A stretch of 64,000 nt of DNA from JAHZKN01 sp965250205. GTDB lineage: Bacteria; Pseudomonadota; Alphaproteobacteria; Rhizobiales; Hyphomicrobiaceae. This document shows, piece after piece, positions 34,628-43,949 of this stretch. Each line of letters opens with the position of its first letter. The first letter of the stretch is position 1. The notes under the pieces were generated by a model. That model did no database searches. It saw only the letters and a program-made list of their open reading frames with translations, and was not told where the DNA came from. A program made the position numbers and the translations under genes. The stretch is taken from the NCBI GenBank assembly GCA_965250205.1, contig CBDFNK010000022.1:62001-126000 (forward strand). Direction: 5' to 3'.

Positions 34628-35893
34628 ATGCCAACACTGCGATCTAAAGTCTCCATCGCACAACCTTATGTTCCAGGCACTACGCTTTGGACGGTCGTTA
34701 TCGCGGCGGCAACAATTGCGGCCCTAGCTATGGGCTTGCGCCAAGCGCTGGGACTTTATCTTAAACCGATCTCGATGGAGCTTGGGCTGGGGCGGGAAGC
34801 ATTTGCCCTTGCAATTGCATTGACCAACTTGGTGTGGGGTTTTGCAGCACCCTTAACGGGCTATGTCGCGGATCGGTTTGGGGCTGGCCGTATTGTTGTG
34901 CTGGGGTGTCTGTCGCTGGCGGCCGGACTTGTCATGCTCTACACGGCGACAACGGATGCCCACCTGTTGTGGGCTGGTGTCTTGTTAGGCATTGGCATTT
35001 CAGGGGCCGGTATCACAGCGCTTGTTGGTGTGGCTGTGCGCGCCAGTCTGCCTGAAAAACGCACTGAAGCAATATCCTGGATCGGGATTGGTAGCGGCAT
35101 TGGCATCTTGGTGGCGCTCCCCTACGCACATGTGTTGATGGAGCAGGTCGGCTGGCAGCAGAGCCTCCTGGTGCTGGCGGCCACGACCCTATTGGCGCTA
35201 CCGCTGGCCTACATCGTGCGCGGCACGATTGGGCACGCATCTGATAGTGCAGATGCAGCTAGCGACACGTTAGGTAGAGATGCAGAGACACTCCATACCG
35301 TTTTACCTCGGGCCATGAAGTCACTCTCTTATTGGCTGCTCATGATTGGTTTCTTTGTGTGCGGATTTCACGTTGTATTTTATGCCACGCACTTGCCAGC
35401 CTACGTCGCAGACCAAGGCCTGCCGCAATGGGTTGCAGTGGCGGCATTGACGCTGGTTGGACTTGGAAATCTCATCGGCACCTGGGTTGCTGGTAAATGG
35501 GGTGCCCACCTACCCATGCGTCACGGATTGGCGTTCATATACTTTGCTCGAGCAGCTGTATTTTTGGGGTTTCTCTTTTTGCCCATCACGGCCACGACGA
35601 TCTTGGTGTTGAGCGCACTGCTGGGCTTGTTGTGGCTTTCCACCATTCCGCTTACCAGTGGACTTGTTGGTGTATTCTTCGGTGCCAAGTGGCTGACGAC
35701 GCTCTATGGCATCGTGTTCTTGGCTCACCAGTTGGGATCGTTCAGCGGTGTTTGGTTGGCAGGCCGCCTCTATGACCAAATGCAATCCTACGATATGATG
35801 TGGTGGATATCCGTTGCACTCGGGTTGGCTGCAGGTCTTGTGCATCTGCCCATCCGGGAACAATGTGTTGGCCCCAGTGTTGTCAAAGCATGA
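34628..35893 (+). CDS. MFS transporter
   Basis: A 421-residue major-facilitator permease with twelve hydrophobic segments. The conserved loop between segments 2 and 3 is seen as GYVADRFGAGRIV. The opening segments (MGLRQALGLYLKPISMELGL) resemble the monocarboxylate/OFA branch. The central loop (about 205-230) is acidic and Ser-rich. The substrate is unknown. The start is 15 bases after the phosphoesterase stop, with AGAGAG just upstream. Confidence 0.88.
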   Translation: MPTLRSKVSIAQPYVPGTTLWTVVIAAATIAALAMGLRQALGLYLKPISMELGLGREAFALAIALTNLVWGFAAPLTGYVADRFGAGRIVVLGCLSLAAGLVMLYTATTDAHLLWAGVLLGIGISGAGITALVGVAVRASLPEKRTEAISWIGIGSGIGILVALPYAHVLMEQVGWQQSLLVLAATTLLALPLAYIVRGTIGHASDSADAASDTLGRDAETLHTVLPRAMKSLSYWLLMIGFFVCGFHVVFYATHLPAYVADQGLPQWVAVAALTLVGLGNLIGTWVAGKWGAHLPMRHGLAFIYFARAAVFLGFLFLPITATTILVLSALLGLLWLSTIPLTSGLVGVFFGAKWLTTLYGIVFLAHQLGSFSGVWLAGRLYDQMQSYDMMWWISVALGLAAGLVHLPIREQCVGPSVVKA

Positions 35894-35944
35894 TGCTTTT
35901 TGGGCCATTGATTTTGACGGCAATTGCAACAAAGAGACGGTGTT

Positions 35945-36163
35945 TTGACGATTGAGGGTACGATACGAGAAGCCGACACGCTCGCGGACAGCGCTCCTGA
36001 GACCAACAGTCATAAGGGGGCTGCACCTCAGACTTGGCTGTGGGGTGTCGCTGCATTTTCGGTCGCCGTTGTCGCAGGTGCGCTGACCTTGATCGCGACA
36101 CGTAGCGATCTTCTTGCTCTGGACCTTGGGCCCCACATCGCGCGCTGGCTGTGGTGTTTTTAG
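35945..36163 (+). CDS. Possible small membrane protein
   Basis: A 72-codon frame starts at TTG 35945 with AGAGACGG upstream. The N-terminal half is polar and acidic; one hydrophobic helix follows (LWGVAAFSVAVVAGALTLIA). It sits between the MFS gene and the cobalamin riboswitch. No family is recognised and the start codon is weak, so this may be a chance frame. Confidence 0.3.
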   Translation: MTIEGTIREADTLADSAPETNSHKGAAPQTWLWGVAAFSVAVVAGALTLIATRSDLLALDLGPHIARWLWCF

Positions 36164-36254
36164 ACCGACCCTTGAGCTGTTTCGTTGCGCGGGCCGTCAG
36201 GCGCTTGACAATCAGACCCATTATCTTATCCCTATGACCTACTGTGTCGGTTTC

Positions 36255-36452
36255 TGGTGCTATCAAGCACTGGGTGAAAAGGGAACATGGTGTTGGTCGA
36301 CGAACGCACGTTCTGAGATTGCAAGCCATGGCTGCCCCCGCAACTGTAAGCAGCGAGCCTCTCAACCTTAAAGCCACTGACGGATCAACAAAGATCCAAA
36401 GTCGGGAAGGCGGGAGAGAGGCGCTTGAGCTGTGAGCCAGGAGACCTGCCGA
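36255..36452 (+). promoter_or_regulatory. Cobalamin riboswitch
   Basis: The class-I cobalamin aptamer is recognisable from CTGGTGCTATCAAG, GGTGAAAAGGGAA, the core GCTGCCCCCGCAACTGTAAG, CACTG with GTCGGGAAGGC, and the B12 box AGCCAGGAGACCTGCC (36435-36450). It lies about 240 bp upstream of btuB in the same direction. Adenosylcobalamin binding is expected to switch off btuB and the downstream transporter genes. The expression platform between 36453 and 36693 is not obvious. Confidence 0.95.
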
Positions 36453-36693
36453 CACTGGTCGCCCATCCCTTGTGCGGGGCGCACAATGGAACGGACCACC
36501 GGAGTGGCGGCTGATGTGAAACGTATTGGGAGTCACGTCAGGCATGTCATGGGGTTGGGTTTATCTCTGACAGTTCGAAAGTGAATGAGCGTGCGCGCGT
36601 GTAATGCCGTCTGGCATTGCTTGCAAAGCGTCTCAGTTATTCGCGCATTGTGTGTCTGGTTTGGATCCCCGTCAGCTGTCATGGACGGGACCT

Positions 36694-38931
36694 ATGAAAC
36701 AAAATCACAAACAAATACAGTCAACTTGGCATCAGCACACCATTGCTGGTGCTGTGAGTGCTGCAGTGTTGGCAATGGGCTCACCATCACCTCATGCGCA
36801 GGACGTGTTCGCGGGTGATTTTGAAGCTCTGCCTGAAATTGTGGTTGAGGGCACGACGATTGCTGTTACCAAAGACGTCAAGCCTAAAGAGAAGAGCAAG
36901 CAGAAAAAGGCTACTTCAAATTCTGGCCAAGTGAACGGGACGCCGTCGCAGGCAACAAGTCCTTCAGGTGGTGGCAGCGGTGAGGTGGCAGGCGCAAATG
37001 ATGCCGGCCAGTTTGATCCGCTGGTTAGTGAAGACTATAGCGGTATTGAGACATCTCAACGTGTTGCAGGCCAATTGTTACAAAATCAGGGTACGTCTGT
37101 CACCGTGGTGACCTCAGAGCAGCTCAAGGCGCAGCAGGTACGCCATGCAGCCGATGCGCTGAGGTCATTGCCAGGTGTCAGTGTTAATCGCTCTGGGTCC
37201 TTTGGCGGCGTGACACAAGTTCGGTTGCGCGGGGCTGAGGGTAATCACACGTTGGTTCTGATTGACGGTATTCAAGTCAATGATACGACCAACGGGGAGT
37301 TCGACTTCTCAGACCTTGCAGCACATGACATTGAAAAAATTGAAGTCATACGTGGGGCGCAAAGCAGTCTTTACGGTTCCGCTGCCATTGGTGGTGTCAT
37401 TAATATTGTGACACGGTCCGGAAAGGGCCCCGTGCGTGTAACCGTCCATGGTGAGACGGGCTCGTTTGCGACACGCCAGGGAGGGGCAAGCCTTTCCGGC
37501 GGCACGGATGATATTTGGGGCCGCATTTCGTATCTCAAGCGTGAGCGTGGTGGTTATAACATTGCACCTCTTGGCGATGAGGACGATGGATCCTCGCTTT
37601 CTAATTTCTCACTAAGCGGTGGCGCGCGCCTCATAAAAGGTGTGACGCTTGACTTGACGTTGCGACGGACGAAGAAGTCCGGCGAACGTGATACGGAAGG
37701 TGCTGTGCTTGGCCAGCTGCAACAGCAAACAGATGATCCAGCGACGTTTGACTCCGACATCTGGGCAAAAGGTGCGCGCCTGACGTGGGAAACTCTTGGC
37801 GGTGCGTTTACTCAAGTGTTTTCTGTCAATCATTTGCAAACGCGACGGATCGATATCTCACCAACCAGTTTATTCAGAACCGATACGCTCGGTGAGCGGT
37901 ACAATTATCGTTATGCTGGAACGCTAAAATTCGTAACGCCGGGTGCTGCAAACATTAGCCACACGATTACAGGTTTGGTCGACCGGGAAGAAGAACGCTT
38001 TACGCCAAATTCAGTGTCATCGGATCCATTTTTTGGTTTTGCCGATGATGGGATTGCCCGCGTGCGCAAAAGATGGGCGTTTGCCGGAGAATGGCGCGTT
38101 GACGTTGCAGACCAACTGTTCCTATCTGCCAGTATTCGCCGCGATGACAACAGTACTTTTGAAGACTTCACGACGTGGCGGACCACTGCAACCTGGAAAG
38201 TGCTTGAAACAGGCCTGCGCTTTCATGGCAGCGTTGGGACGGCCGTTAAAGCACCAACAATGTTTGATCAGTTTGGAACGATCCCGCTATTTTTTACGCC
38301 CAACCCAAATATCATTCATGAGCAGAGTTTCGGTTGGGATGCGGGAATTGAATGGGCGTCGCGCGATCAAAAATACGTGTTGGACGTGACTTATTTCAAG
38401 TCAGATCTTGAAAATCAAATTGATGGTTTTGCGCCTGGACCCAACTTTACATTCACAAGCGTTAACCGCCTTGGCATCAGTCATCGTAAAGGCATAGAAG
38501 TGACGGCACGCGCGCCGCTGTTGGCAGGCTTGTCACTGGCGGCAAGCTATACATATCTCGATGCAACAACGCCTGATGGATTGCAGGAAGTTCGCCGTCC
38601 AAGACACGCCGGACGGGCAGACCTTCATTACGTTGGAATGAACGACAAGCTTAACGTCAATCTGTCGGTTATCTACAACGGTGAAATGGTGGATCCTGTG
38701 CGCCGCGTTACCGCATTTAATTTTGGTTTTCCGGCTTTGCAACCTGAGCGCTTTACACTTGAAGCCTATTGGCTTGTAAACGTTGCTGCATCCTATCAGG
38801 TACAACCTGGCATTGAGCTCTATGGTCGGGTTGAGAATGCTTTGGATCAGGAATACCAAGAAATTTTTGGTTTTGAGGCACCGCCTGTGGCAGCCTTTGC
38901 GGGCGTGCGGTTCACGTATGGAGAGGAATAA
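36694..38931 (+). CDS. btuB: TonB-dependent vitamin B12 receptor
   Basis: BtuB imports cobalamin across the outer membrane using TonB energy. The 745-residue product has a signal peptide ending near SPSPHAQ. The TonB-box-like segment is PEIVVEGT. The plug domain follows (VVTSEQLKAQQVRHAADALR ... LIDGIQVND ... IEVIRGAQSSLYGSAAIGGV), then a 22-strand barrel ending GVRFTYGEE. An unusual 60-residue Lys/Ser/Gly/Pro-rich insertion separates the TonB-box-like segment from the plug. ATG 36694 follows ACGGGA; the frame is open to 36604. The riboswitch upstream and the ABC transporter downstream support cobalamin as substrate. Confidence 0.93.
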   Translation: MKQNHKQIQSTWHQHTIAGAVSAAVLAMGSPSPHAQDVFAGDFEALPEIVVEGTTIAVTKDVKPKEKSKQKKATSNSGQVNGTPSQATSPSGGGSGEVAGANDAGQFDPLVSEDYSGIETSQRVAGQLLQNQGTSVTVVTSEQLKAQQVRHAADALRSLPGVSVNRSGSFGGVTQVRLRGAEGNHTLVLIDGIQVNDTTNGEFDFSDLAAHDIEKIEVIRGAQSSLYGSAAIGGVINIVTRSGKGPVRVTVHGETGSFATRQGGASLSGGTDDIWGRISYLKRERGGYNIAPLGDEDDGSSLSNFSLSGGARLIKGVTLDLTLRRTKKSGERDTEGAVLGQLQQQTDDPATFDSDIWAKGARLTWETLGGAFTQVFSVNHLQTRRIDISPTSLFRTDTLGERYNYRYAGTLKFVTPGAANISHTITGLVDREEERFTPNSVSSDPFFGFADDGIARVRKRWAFAGEWRVDVADQLFLSASIRRDDNSTFEDFTTWRTTATWKVLETGLRFHGSVGTAVKAPTMFDQFGTIPLFFTPNPNIIHEQSFGWDAGIEWASRDQKYVLDVTYFKSDLENQIDGFAPGPNFTFTSVNRLGISHRKGIEVTARAPLLAGLSLAASYTYLDATTPDGLQEVRRPRHAGRADLHYVGMNDKLNVNLSVIYNGEMVDPVRRVTAFNFGFPALQPERFTLEAYWLVNVAASYQVQPGIELYGRVENALDQEYQEIFGFEAPPVAAFAGVRFTYGEE

Positions 38932-38951
38932 TCATCGGGTGGAATTCACGA

Positions 38952-39866
38952 TTGCGGATTTCTGTACTCTGTCGACAACTGGCGGATCAGGTTGATCTTA
39001 GGTCTTTGATTAGGCTGTTTTTGATGATCAGCATCAGTTCGTTGTCGGCAGGTGGTGCCGTTGCCAATCCCCAACGCATCGTGTCGCTAAATCTGTGCGT
39101 GGATCAAATCCTGATTGATCTGGTTGCCAAAAAACGCATCGCCGCGCTCAGTTTTTTGGCAACAGACAGGGCCATGTCCGCCATTGCCGAGCGTGCGCGA
39201 TCCTATCCGCGTGTCAGAGGCTCAGCGGAAGGTGTGCTGGCGCTCGACCCGGACTTAGTGATTGCCGGGTCGTACTCAACACTTGCAACACGTAGTTTGT
39301 TGCAGCGTTTGGGAAAACGCGTTGTCGTTGTCAAGCAACCGGCGACAATCGATGGCGTTCGAGGCCTGATCACCAGGTTGGCGGATCTGGTTGGCGCGCC
39401 TCAGCGTGGGCAAGAGATGATTGCGGCTTTTGATAAACGCCTGCAAGCTGCAACGTCGATGGTGTCTCCAAGTAACCGACCCGCTGCCCGCCAGACAACT
39501 GTGCTTGCTGTTCAAGTCAATAGTATTGTCTCAATGCCGAACTCGTTGTTGGGTGATGCGCTTCAACGTGCTGGCCTCAAAAATACCGCCAGCGACTTGG
39601 TGCGCGGGCGGTCCGGTCGCGTCCCCCTTGAAATGATTGTGAGCCATCCACCAGATGTCTTGGTGCTGGCAAATGCGCCGGAGGATTTTAAAACTGTGCT
39701 GGCCGACAATCTGCGCCATCCTGTGATTGCAGGGCTGACCAAAAACCGACCGGTCGTGTCGCTGCCGATGTGGGCGACTTTGTGCGGCACACCTTATGTT
39801 GCAACTGCCGTTGAGCGCCTTGTCGCCGCCCGCCGGGCCTTCGAAGCAAAAGGGATGGCGCAATGA
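38952..39866 (+). CDS. btuF: Cobalamin ABC transporter substrate-binding protein
   Basis: This periplasmic binding protein has the two-lobe helical-backbone fold of the BtuF/FhuD class: RIVSLNLCVDQILIDLVAKK, then LDPDLVIAGSYST, with a long helix and a second lobe ending in ATAVERLVAAR. The visible length is 304 residues. The start is unclear: TTG 38952 opens the frame, while TTG 39006 places the signal peptide (LIRLFLMISISSLSAGGAVA) better. The stop overlaps the permease start by four bases. Its place in a riboswitch-controlled operon makes cobalamin or a corrinoid the likely ligand. Confidence 0.88.
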   Translation: MRISVLCRQLADQVDLRSLIRLFLMISISSLSAGGAVANPQRIVSLNLCVDQILIDLVAKKRIAALSFLATDRAMSAIAERARSYPRVRGSAEGVLALDPDLVIAGSYSTLATRSLLQRLGKRVVVVKQPATIDGVRGLITRLADLVGAPQRGQEMIAAFDKRLQAATSMVSPSNRPAARQTTVLAVQVNSIVSMPNSLLGDALQRAGLKNTASDLVRGRSGRVPLEMIVSHPPDVLVLANAPEDFKTVLADNLRHPVIAGLTKNRPVVSLPMWATLCGTPYVATAVERLVAARRAFEAKGMAQ

Positions 39867-40834
39867 AACGAATGACGCCCCTTTTTATGATGCTTGGTCT
39901 TGCCTTGCTGTTATTTTTAACATCGCTTCTGCAAGGGCCAATGGGTTTTGGAATACCGGACAATGCAGATGCACGCGATCTCATATTGTGGGAAATTCGT
40001 GTGCCGCGCGCGGTCCTCGGCTTTCTGGTTGGCGGTGCGCTTGGTCTTTCTGGTGCCGTCCTGCAAGGCTACCTGCGCAATCCCTTGGCAGAACCCGGCC
40101 TGCTTGGCATTACAGGTGGTGCAGCGTTTGGTGCCGTGGTCGCAATTCATACAGGGGCTGCTGCCAGTTTTGCTTTGGCGCTTCCCATTGGTGGCTTGTT
40201 AGGGGCTGCGTTGGCAACGCTGACGATTTTTTTGCTGGCTGGTGGCCAGCTTGGACCCTTGACCGTCATTCTTGCAGGCGTTGCGGTATCAGCCATGACC
40301 GGCGCGCTGACCGCGTTGACATTGAACCTTGCCGACAATCCCTTTGCGGTAACTGAAATGCTCTATTGGTTGCTTGGGTCTCTGACAGATCGCAGTGTGC
40401 TGCACGTTGCGTTGGCCGCTCCGATTATTGTGCTCGGGTGCGGGCTACTACTGGCATCAGGGCGCGCCCTCAATGCGCTGACATTGGGCGAAGATGCAGC
40501 GGTCAACCTTGGTACAAACCTAAAGCGGTTGCGCATCCAGGCGATAGTCGGGTCCGCCTGTGCTGTGGGTGCGGCAACATCTGTTGCCGGTGCGATTGGG
40601 TTTGTCGGTCTCGTTATTCCCCATGTGTTGCGCCCATTCGTTGGCTATCAGCCCGCGGCCTTGTTGGCTCCGAGCTTTTTTGGTGGAGCGGCGTTGGTTC
40701 TAGCAGCCGACATTGTGCTGCGCCTGATCTCACCCACCGGCGATATCCGGTTGGGCGTTGTAACTTCTCTAATAGGAGCGCCTTTCTTCCTTTGGTTGGT
40801 CGTTAAAACGCGACGGGAGCTGGCACCGTCATGA
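39863..40834 (+). CDS. btuC: Cobalamin ABC transporter permease
   Basis: A FecCD/BtuC-type permease of 323 residues with about ten membrane helices. The signature WEIRVPRAVLGFLVGGALGLSGAVLQG-like block is at 45-75, and the coupling region (AIGFVGLVIPHVLRPFVG) is near 250-267. It overlaps the binding-protein gene upstream and the ATPase gene downstream by four bases each, so the three are translated as a unit. It dimerises to form the corrinoid channel of the inner membrane. Confidence 0.93.
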   Translation: MKRMTPLFMMLGLALLLFLTSLLQGPMGFGIPDNADARDLILWEIRVPRAVLGFLVGGALGLSGAVLQGYLRNPLAEPGLLGITGGAAFGAVVAIHTGAAASFALALPIGGLLGAALATLTIFLLAGGQLGPLTVILAGVAVSAMTGALTALTLNLADNPFAVTEMLYWLLGSLTDRSVLHVALAAPIIVLGCGLLLASGRALNALTLGEDAAVNLGTNLKRLRIQAIVGSACAVGAATSVAGAIGFVGLVIPHVLRPFVGYQPAALLAPSFFGGAALVLAADIVLRLISPTGDIRLGVVTSLIGAPFFLWLVVKTRRELAPS

Positions 40835-41604
40835 TTACCGTTGAGGCGCTTAAGGCGAGCCGCGATGGCCGAAAAATACTACATGGGCTTTCCTTTGACC
40901 TCGCGCGTGGGCAACTTGCTGCGGTGGTCGGGCCTAATGGTGCTGGCAAGTCCACGTTGTTGCGTGTGCTAAGCGGTATTGGTGGTGCGGTTTTGGGAAA
41001 CATCGCGATTGAGGGGCGCACGCTTGAAAGCTTTGGCCAAAAAGAGTTGTCCAAGACGGTTGCCTATCTGCCGCAAGATCATCATGTCAGTTGGCCTATT
41101 TCGGTGGCGCGTGTGGTCGCTCTTGGCCGCAGCCCCTATTTATCATCGCTGGCACGATTGTCTTTAGATGATGACAAGTATGTGTCAGAGGCCATGCGCG
41201 CGATGTCTGTTGAGCATCTGGCGATGCGTGCTGCGAGCGCGCTTTCAGGTGGCGAATTGGCGCGTGTTCTTGTTGCGCGACTGCTGGCGCAAAACACACC
41301 GATAGTGATTGCTGATGAGCCCGCTGCGGGTCTTGACCCGGCCCATGCGTTGGCACTCTTCGAGCACTTTAGGAAAATTGCCGCGACGGGCCGTTTGGTT
41401 GTTATTGCCATGCATGATCTATCGTTTGCACTTCGATATTGCGATCAAGTTCTGTTGCTCAAAAATGGCAATACAGTTGCATTTGGAACCGCGCGCGATG
41501 TTTTGACACGGCCTCATATTGAGGCAGCCTATGGTGTCACGGCGTCTATTGGTGAAGTAGATGGTGTTCCCGTCGTACTACCGCTCAAATCTCTGACATC
41601 TTAA
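40831..41604 (+). CDS. btuD: Cobalamin ABC transporter ATP-binding protein
   Basis: The ATPase subunit of the B12 importer, 257 residues. Walker A is GPNGAGKST (34-42), the Q-loop is YLPQDH, the ABC signature is ALSGGELARV, Walker B is IVIADEPAAGLDP, and the switch His lies in VIAMHDLSF. It begins inside the last codons of the permease gene (ATGA overlap). It is the last clear member of the riboswitch-controlled operon; the patatin gene follows after 75 bp. Confidence 0.94.
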   Translation: MITVEALKASRDGRKILHGLSFDLARGQLAAVVGPNGAGKSTLLRVLSGIGGAVLGNIAIEGRTLESFGQKELSKTVAYLPQDHHVSWPISVARVVALGRSPYLSSLARLSLDDDKYVSEAMRAMSVEHLAMRAASALSGGELARVLVARLLAQNTPIVIADEPAAGLDPAHALALFEHFRKIAATGRLVVIAMHDLSFALRYCDQVLLLKNGNTVAFGTARDVLTRPHIEAAYGVTASIGEVDGVPVVLPLKSLTS

Positions 41605-41679
41605 CGACTTGTGGTGTTGCCAAGATAGTTGCACCATGGATGGCCTGCGGGGGCGGCTCAGTAAAAGGATGAGGGCAAG

Positions 41680-42726
41680 TTGGGACTTCTAAGACGGAAA
41701 GCATCGCTCAATCTTGCTTTGCAAGGTGGTGGCGCTCATGGTGCGTTTACCTGGGGTGTGCTCGACAAGTTGCTAGAACAAAGCGACATCAAGTTGTCGT
41801 GCATTTCAGGTGCTAGTGCCGGTGCGATCAACGCAGTTGCGGTTGCGGATGGCCTCGCCGCCGGTGGCGCTATGGCGGCGCGCGAAAAGCTGCATGAAAT
41901 CTGGGAGAGCGTGCACAAAGCTGGTGTGCCAGACTTGGTTTGGTCGCATCCGTTTTTCTATGGCGTGACACAGGCTGCAGCCCTTGGTCATGCCGCGGGT
42001 CTGATCTCACCCTATGACTTTAATCCCCTCGGCTTTGATCCTATGAGGCAGATGCTGGAAAAGGCGATTAACTTTGAACGCATGGCGGCGAAAAGCCCGG
42101 TCAATCTTCTGATATCTGCAACCGATGTTGCTACCGGGCAAGCCCACATCTTTCGGCGCGAGGAGATTACGGTCAAATCGGTATTGGCGTCAGCGTGCCT
42201 TCCGACCCTGCACCACGCGGTTGAAATCAACGGCCGCAGTTATTGGGATGGCGGTTTTTCAGCCAACCCTGATTTGGTCAACCTGGCCTTGGAAAGCCGC
42301 ACGCGGGACACGCTAATTGTGTTGCTGAGCCCGATGAAGCGCCAGCCGCTACCGAAAGGGGCCTGCGAAATTTCAGATCACATCAATTGGATGACGTTCC
42401 ATACGCCTTTGTTGCGGGACGTTGAAGTGATTACGCGCATTCGTGAAGGTCTCAAGGGTATTGGAGCTGGGCGTGGCGGACCCTTGAAGGTGCTGCTGAA
42501 GCATCGTTTTCATCTGATTGATGCCGGACCCCACACGGCAATGCTGGCCGAAGATACGAAAATGAAGTCGGATTGGAAGAGGTTGATCAAGCTGCGCGAT
42601 GCAGGGCGCAATGAGGCTGAGCTATGGCTGAAGGTGCATCGTAATCACATTGGACGGCGCGAAACCGTTGACCTCAAAGCGCATTTTTTGGAGCAACAGA
42701 GAGCTGCGGTTAGCGACCAGGATTGA
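41680..42726 (+). CDS. Patatin-like phospholipase
   Basis: A 348-residue patatin-family serine lipase. The oxyanion motif GGGAHG lies at 16-21, the nucleophile motif GASAG has Ser46, and the partner Asp190 lies in WDGGFSANPD, giving the complete Ser-Asp dyad. TTG 41680 is the likely start: GAGGG lies six bases upstream and homology begins at once. No signal peptide is seen, so it acts in the cytoplasm or at the inner face of the membrane. It is convergent with the XRE gene. Confidence 0.9.
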   Translation: MGLLRRKASLNLALQGGGAHGAFTWGVLDKLLEQSDIKLSCISGASAGAINAVAVADGLAAGGAMAAREKLHEIWESVHKAGVPDLVWSHPFFYGVTQAAALGHAAGLISPYDFNPLGFDPMRQMLEKAINFERMAAKSPVNLLISATDVATGQAHIFRREEITVKSVLASACLPTLHHAVEINGRSYWDGGFSANPDLVNLALESRTRDTLIVLLSPMKRQPLPKGACEISDHINWMTFHTPLLRDVEVITRIREGLKGIGAGRGGPLKVLLKHRFHLIDAGPHTAMLAEDTKMKSDWKRLIKLRDAGRNEAELWLKVHRNHIGRRETVDLKAHFLEQQRAAVSDQD

Positions 42727-42764
42727 GGACCAACACAATCGGGTTTGGGCACGATGAGGGACGC

Positions 42765-43565
42765 CTACTGTCCCATGGTATCGGGTGAGCGCTGCACCAT
42801 GTGGGCATACCCCTCTGTGACGGTGATGCGCAGTAGGGTGTCATAAGCGGCATAGTTTGGATGACCAGGGCCAATCTCACCGAGGTGCGCCTCTGTGATG
42901 TTGTCACTCATGACATAGACGATTGGTGCTGATACGGGCACAAACATGGCGCCTTGTTTATTGAGCGTTGTGATCAGCCCGCGCATCTCTTTGCTTTGAT
43001 CCAATTGTGACAGGATCACCATACGCATTGAGCCTTTGGTCAAAGACACGAGATGGATAAACATTGAAGCCGCTGGAATATAGAGACGGCCACGATGGGA
43101 AAATGGCATGTCCGGGCGCCCGCTCTCTTCAAACAACAGGCTTGGCCATTCTGGATCCCAGACAATCTCGGTCCTGTAGGCGACAATTTTCTTTTGGTCC
43201 GTAAACGAGGGACGCACGGTGAGATAGCTGCCGATATAGTGATCAACGGCAGCCTTGGTGTAGGCACCCATATAGGTTGGCGCGACCCGCCCACCGGTGC
43301 CGTGCAATTCCAACGGCACATCTGGATCAACATCGGGGCCATCCCATTGATCGCGTAACGATTGAAAATCAAGCCCCAGCACCATGCAAACATCAAACAG
43401 AGTTTGATGTCGTACGGTTTTGCCCTGGAATAGATTTTGGACCGTTTTTTCATGACAATCGGCAGCGTCAGCCAACTCAGCCTGTGTGAGTTTTTTCTCG
43501 ACCATGGCAACGCGGAGTATCTCCAGTGCTTGGTTGCGGTTTGCCGACAGGTCAGGCTTGGTCAT
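42765..43565 (-). CDS. XRE-family regulator with C-terminal sensing domain
   Basis: A 266-residue protein from ATG 43565. Residues about 10-70 form a Cro/CI-type helix-turn-helix (KLTQAELADAADCHEKTVQNL). The remaining 190 residues contain no DNA-binding motif; they look like an alpha/beta ligand or effector domain (YLTVRPSFTDQKKIVAYRTE, MRMVILSQLDQ) that I cannot name. ATG 43610 would add 15 residues; neither start has a clear ribosome-binding site. The gene is probably autoregulated, as is common for single-gene XRE units, but no operator is visible. Confidence 0.75.
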   Translation of the reverse strand: MTKPDLSANRNQALEILRVAMVEKKLTQAELADAADCHEKTVQNLFQGKTVRHQTLFDVCMVLGLDFQSLRDQWDGPDVDPDVPLELHGTGGRVAPTYMGAYTKAAVDHYIGSYLTVRPSFTDQKKIVAYRTEIVWDPEWPSLLFEESGRPDMPFSHRGRLYIPAASMFIHLVSLTKGSMRMVILSQLDQSKEMRGLITTLNKQGAMFVPVSAPIVYVMSDNITEAHLGEIGPGHPNYAAYDTLLRITVTEGYAHMVQRSPDTMGQ

Positions 43566-43728
43566 GTGAAGTGGGCCCCGTATTTGAGGATAAGTTCTCT
43601 GTTCTTTCATACCGGGTTTTGAGGACCTGCGGCAAGAGTGACACCGAGGACAGATGAGGCAAGCCCGTGAGGCTTTTAAAGTCTTGTCGCAGATTGCCTG
43701 ATTATTTGGGCCAGTCATTGTAAGGCAT

Positions 43729-43767
43729 AAAAAAAAGGGCGGCGAAGCAACATGCTTCACCGCCCTT
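43729..43767 (-). terminator. Terminator downstream of the RlpA-like gene
   Basis: Read on the minus strand, AAGGGCGGTGAAGC pairs with GCTTCGCCGCCCTT and runs into an eight-base T tract. It lies beyond dispersed copy H and ends leftward transcription from the RlpA-like gene. Confidence 0.9.
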
Positions 43768-43800
43768 GCGCTCATGATCGAAGATCGATCAATCTCACCC

Positions 43801-43933
43801 CTAGATCAAACTGCATAAAACCTTCCGAATTTATGCAGTTTGATCTGCTTAACCAACACAAGCTTGCGCAGTGTTGGATTTCTTTCAAAGAGTTAGAGCA
43901 TCCTGCGTTTTATCAAACACAGGATGCTCTTAA
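43801..43933 (-). repeat. Composite dispersed element (copy H) with an array-type hairpin
   Basis: There are three palindromes in a row. The first is a 17-bp perfect inverted repeat, AGATCAAACTGCATAAA and its complement (43803-43846). The second is CCAACAC...GTGTTGG with an 11-nt loop (43853-43877). The third is TAGAGCATCCTGCGTTT...ACAGGATGCTCT, the left module of copy G. The outer modules are those of the dispersed family. The middle hairpin matches the unit of the ruvA array in stem, loop length and 6 of 11 loop bases. Confidence 0.88.
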
Positions 43934-43949
43934 GAGGTGTGCTGGAGCG

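Noticed and set aside
35510..36545. Two long frames opposite the MFS gene and the cobalamin riboswitch
   Set aside because: They run antisense through a transporter gene and a structured riboswitch and have no coding features.
36604..36693. 30-codon upstream extension of btuB
   Set aside because: The signal peptide and ribosome-binding site match ATG 36694; the extension lies in the leader after the riboswitch.
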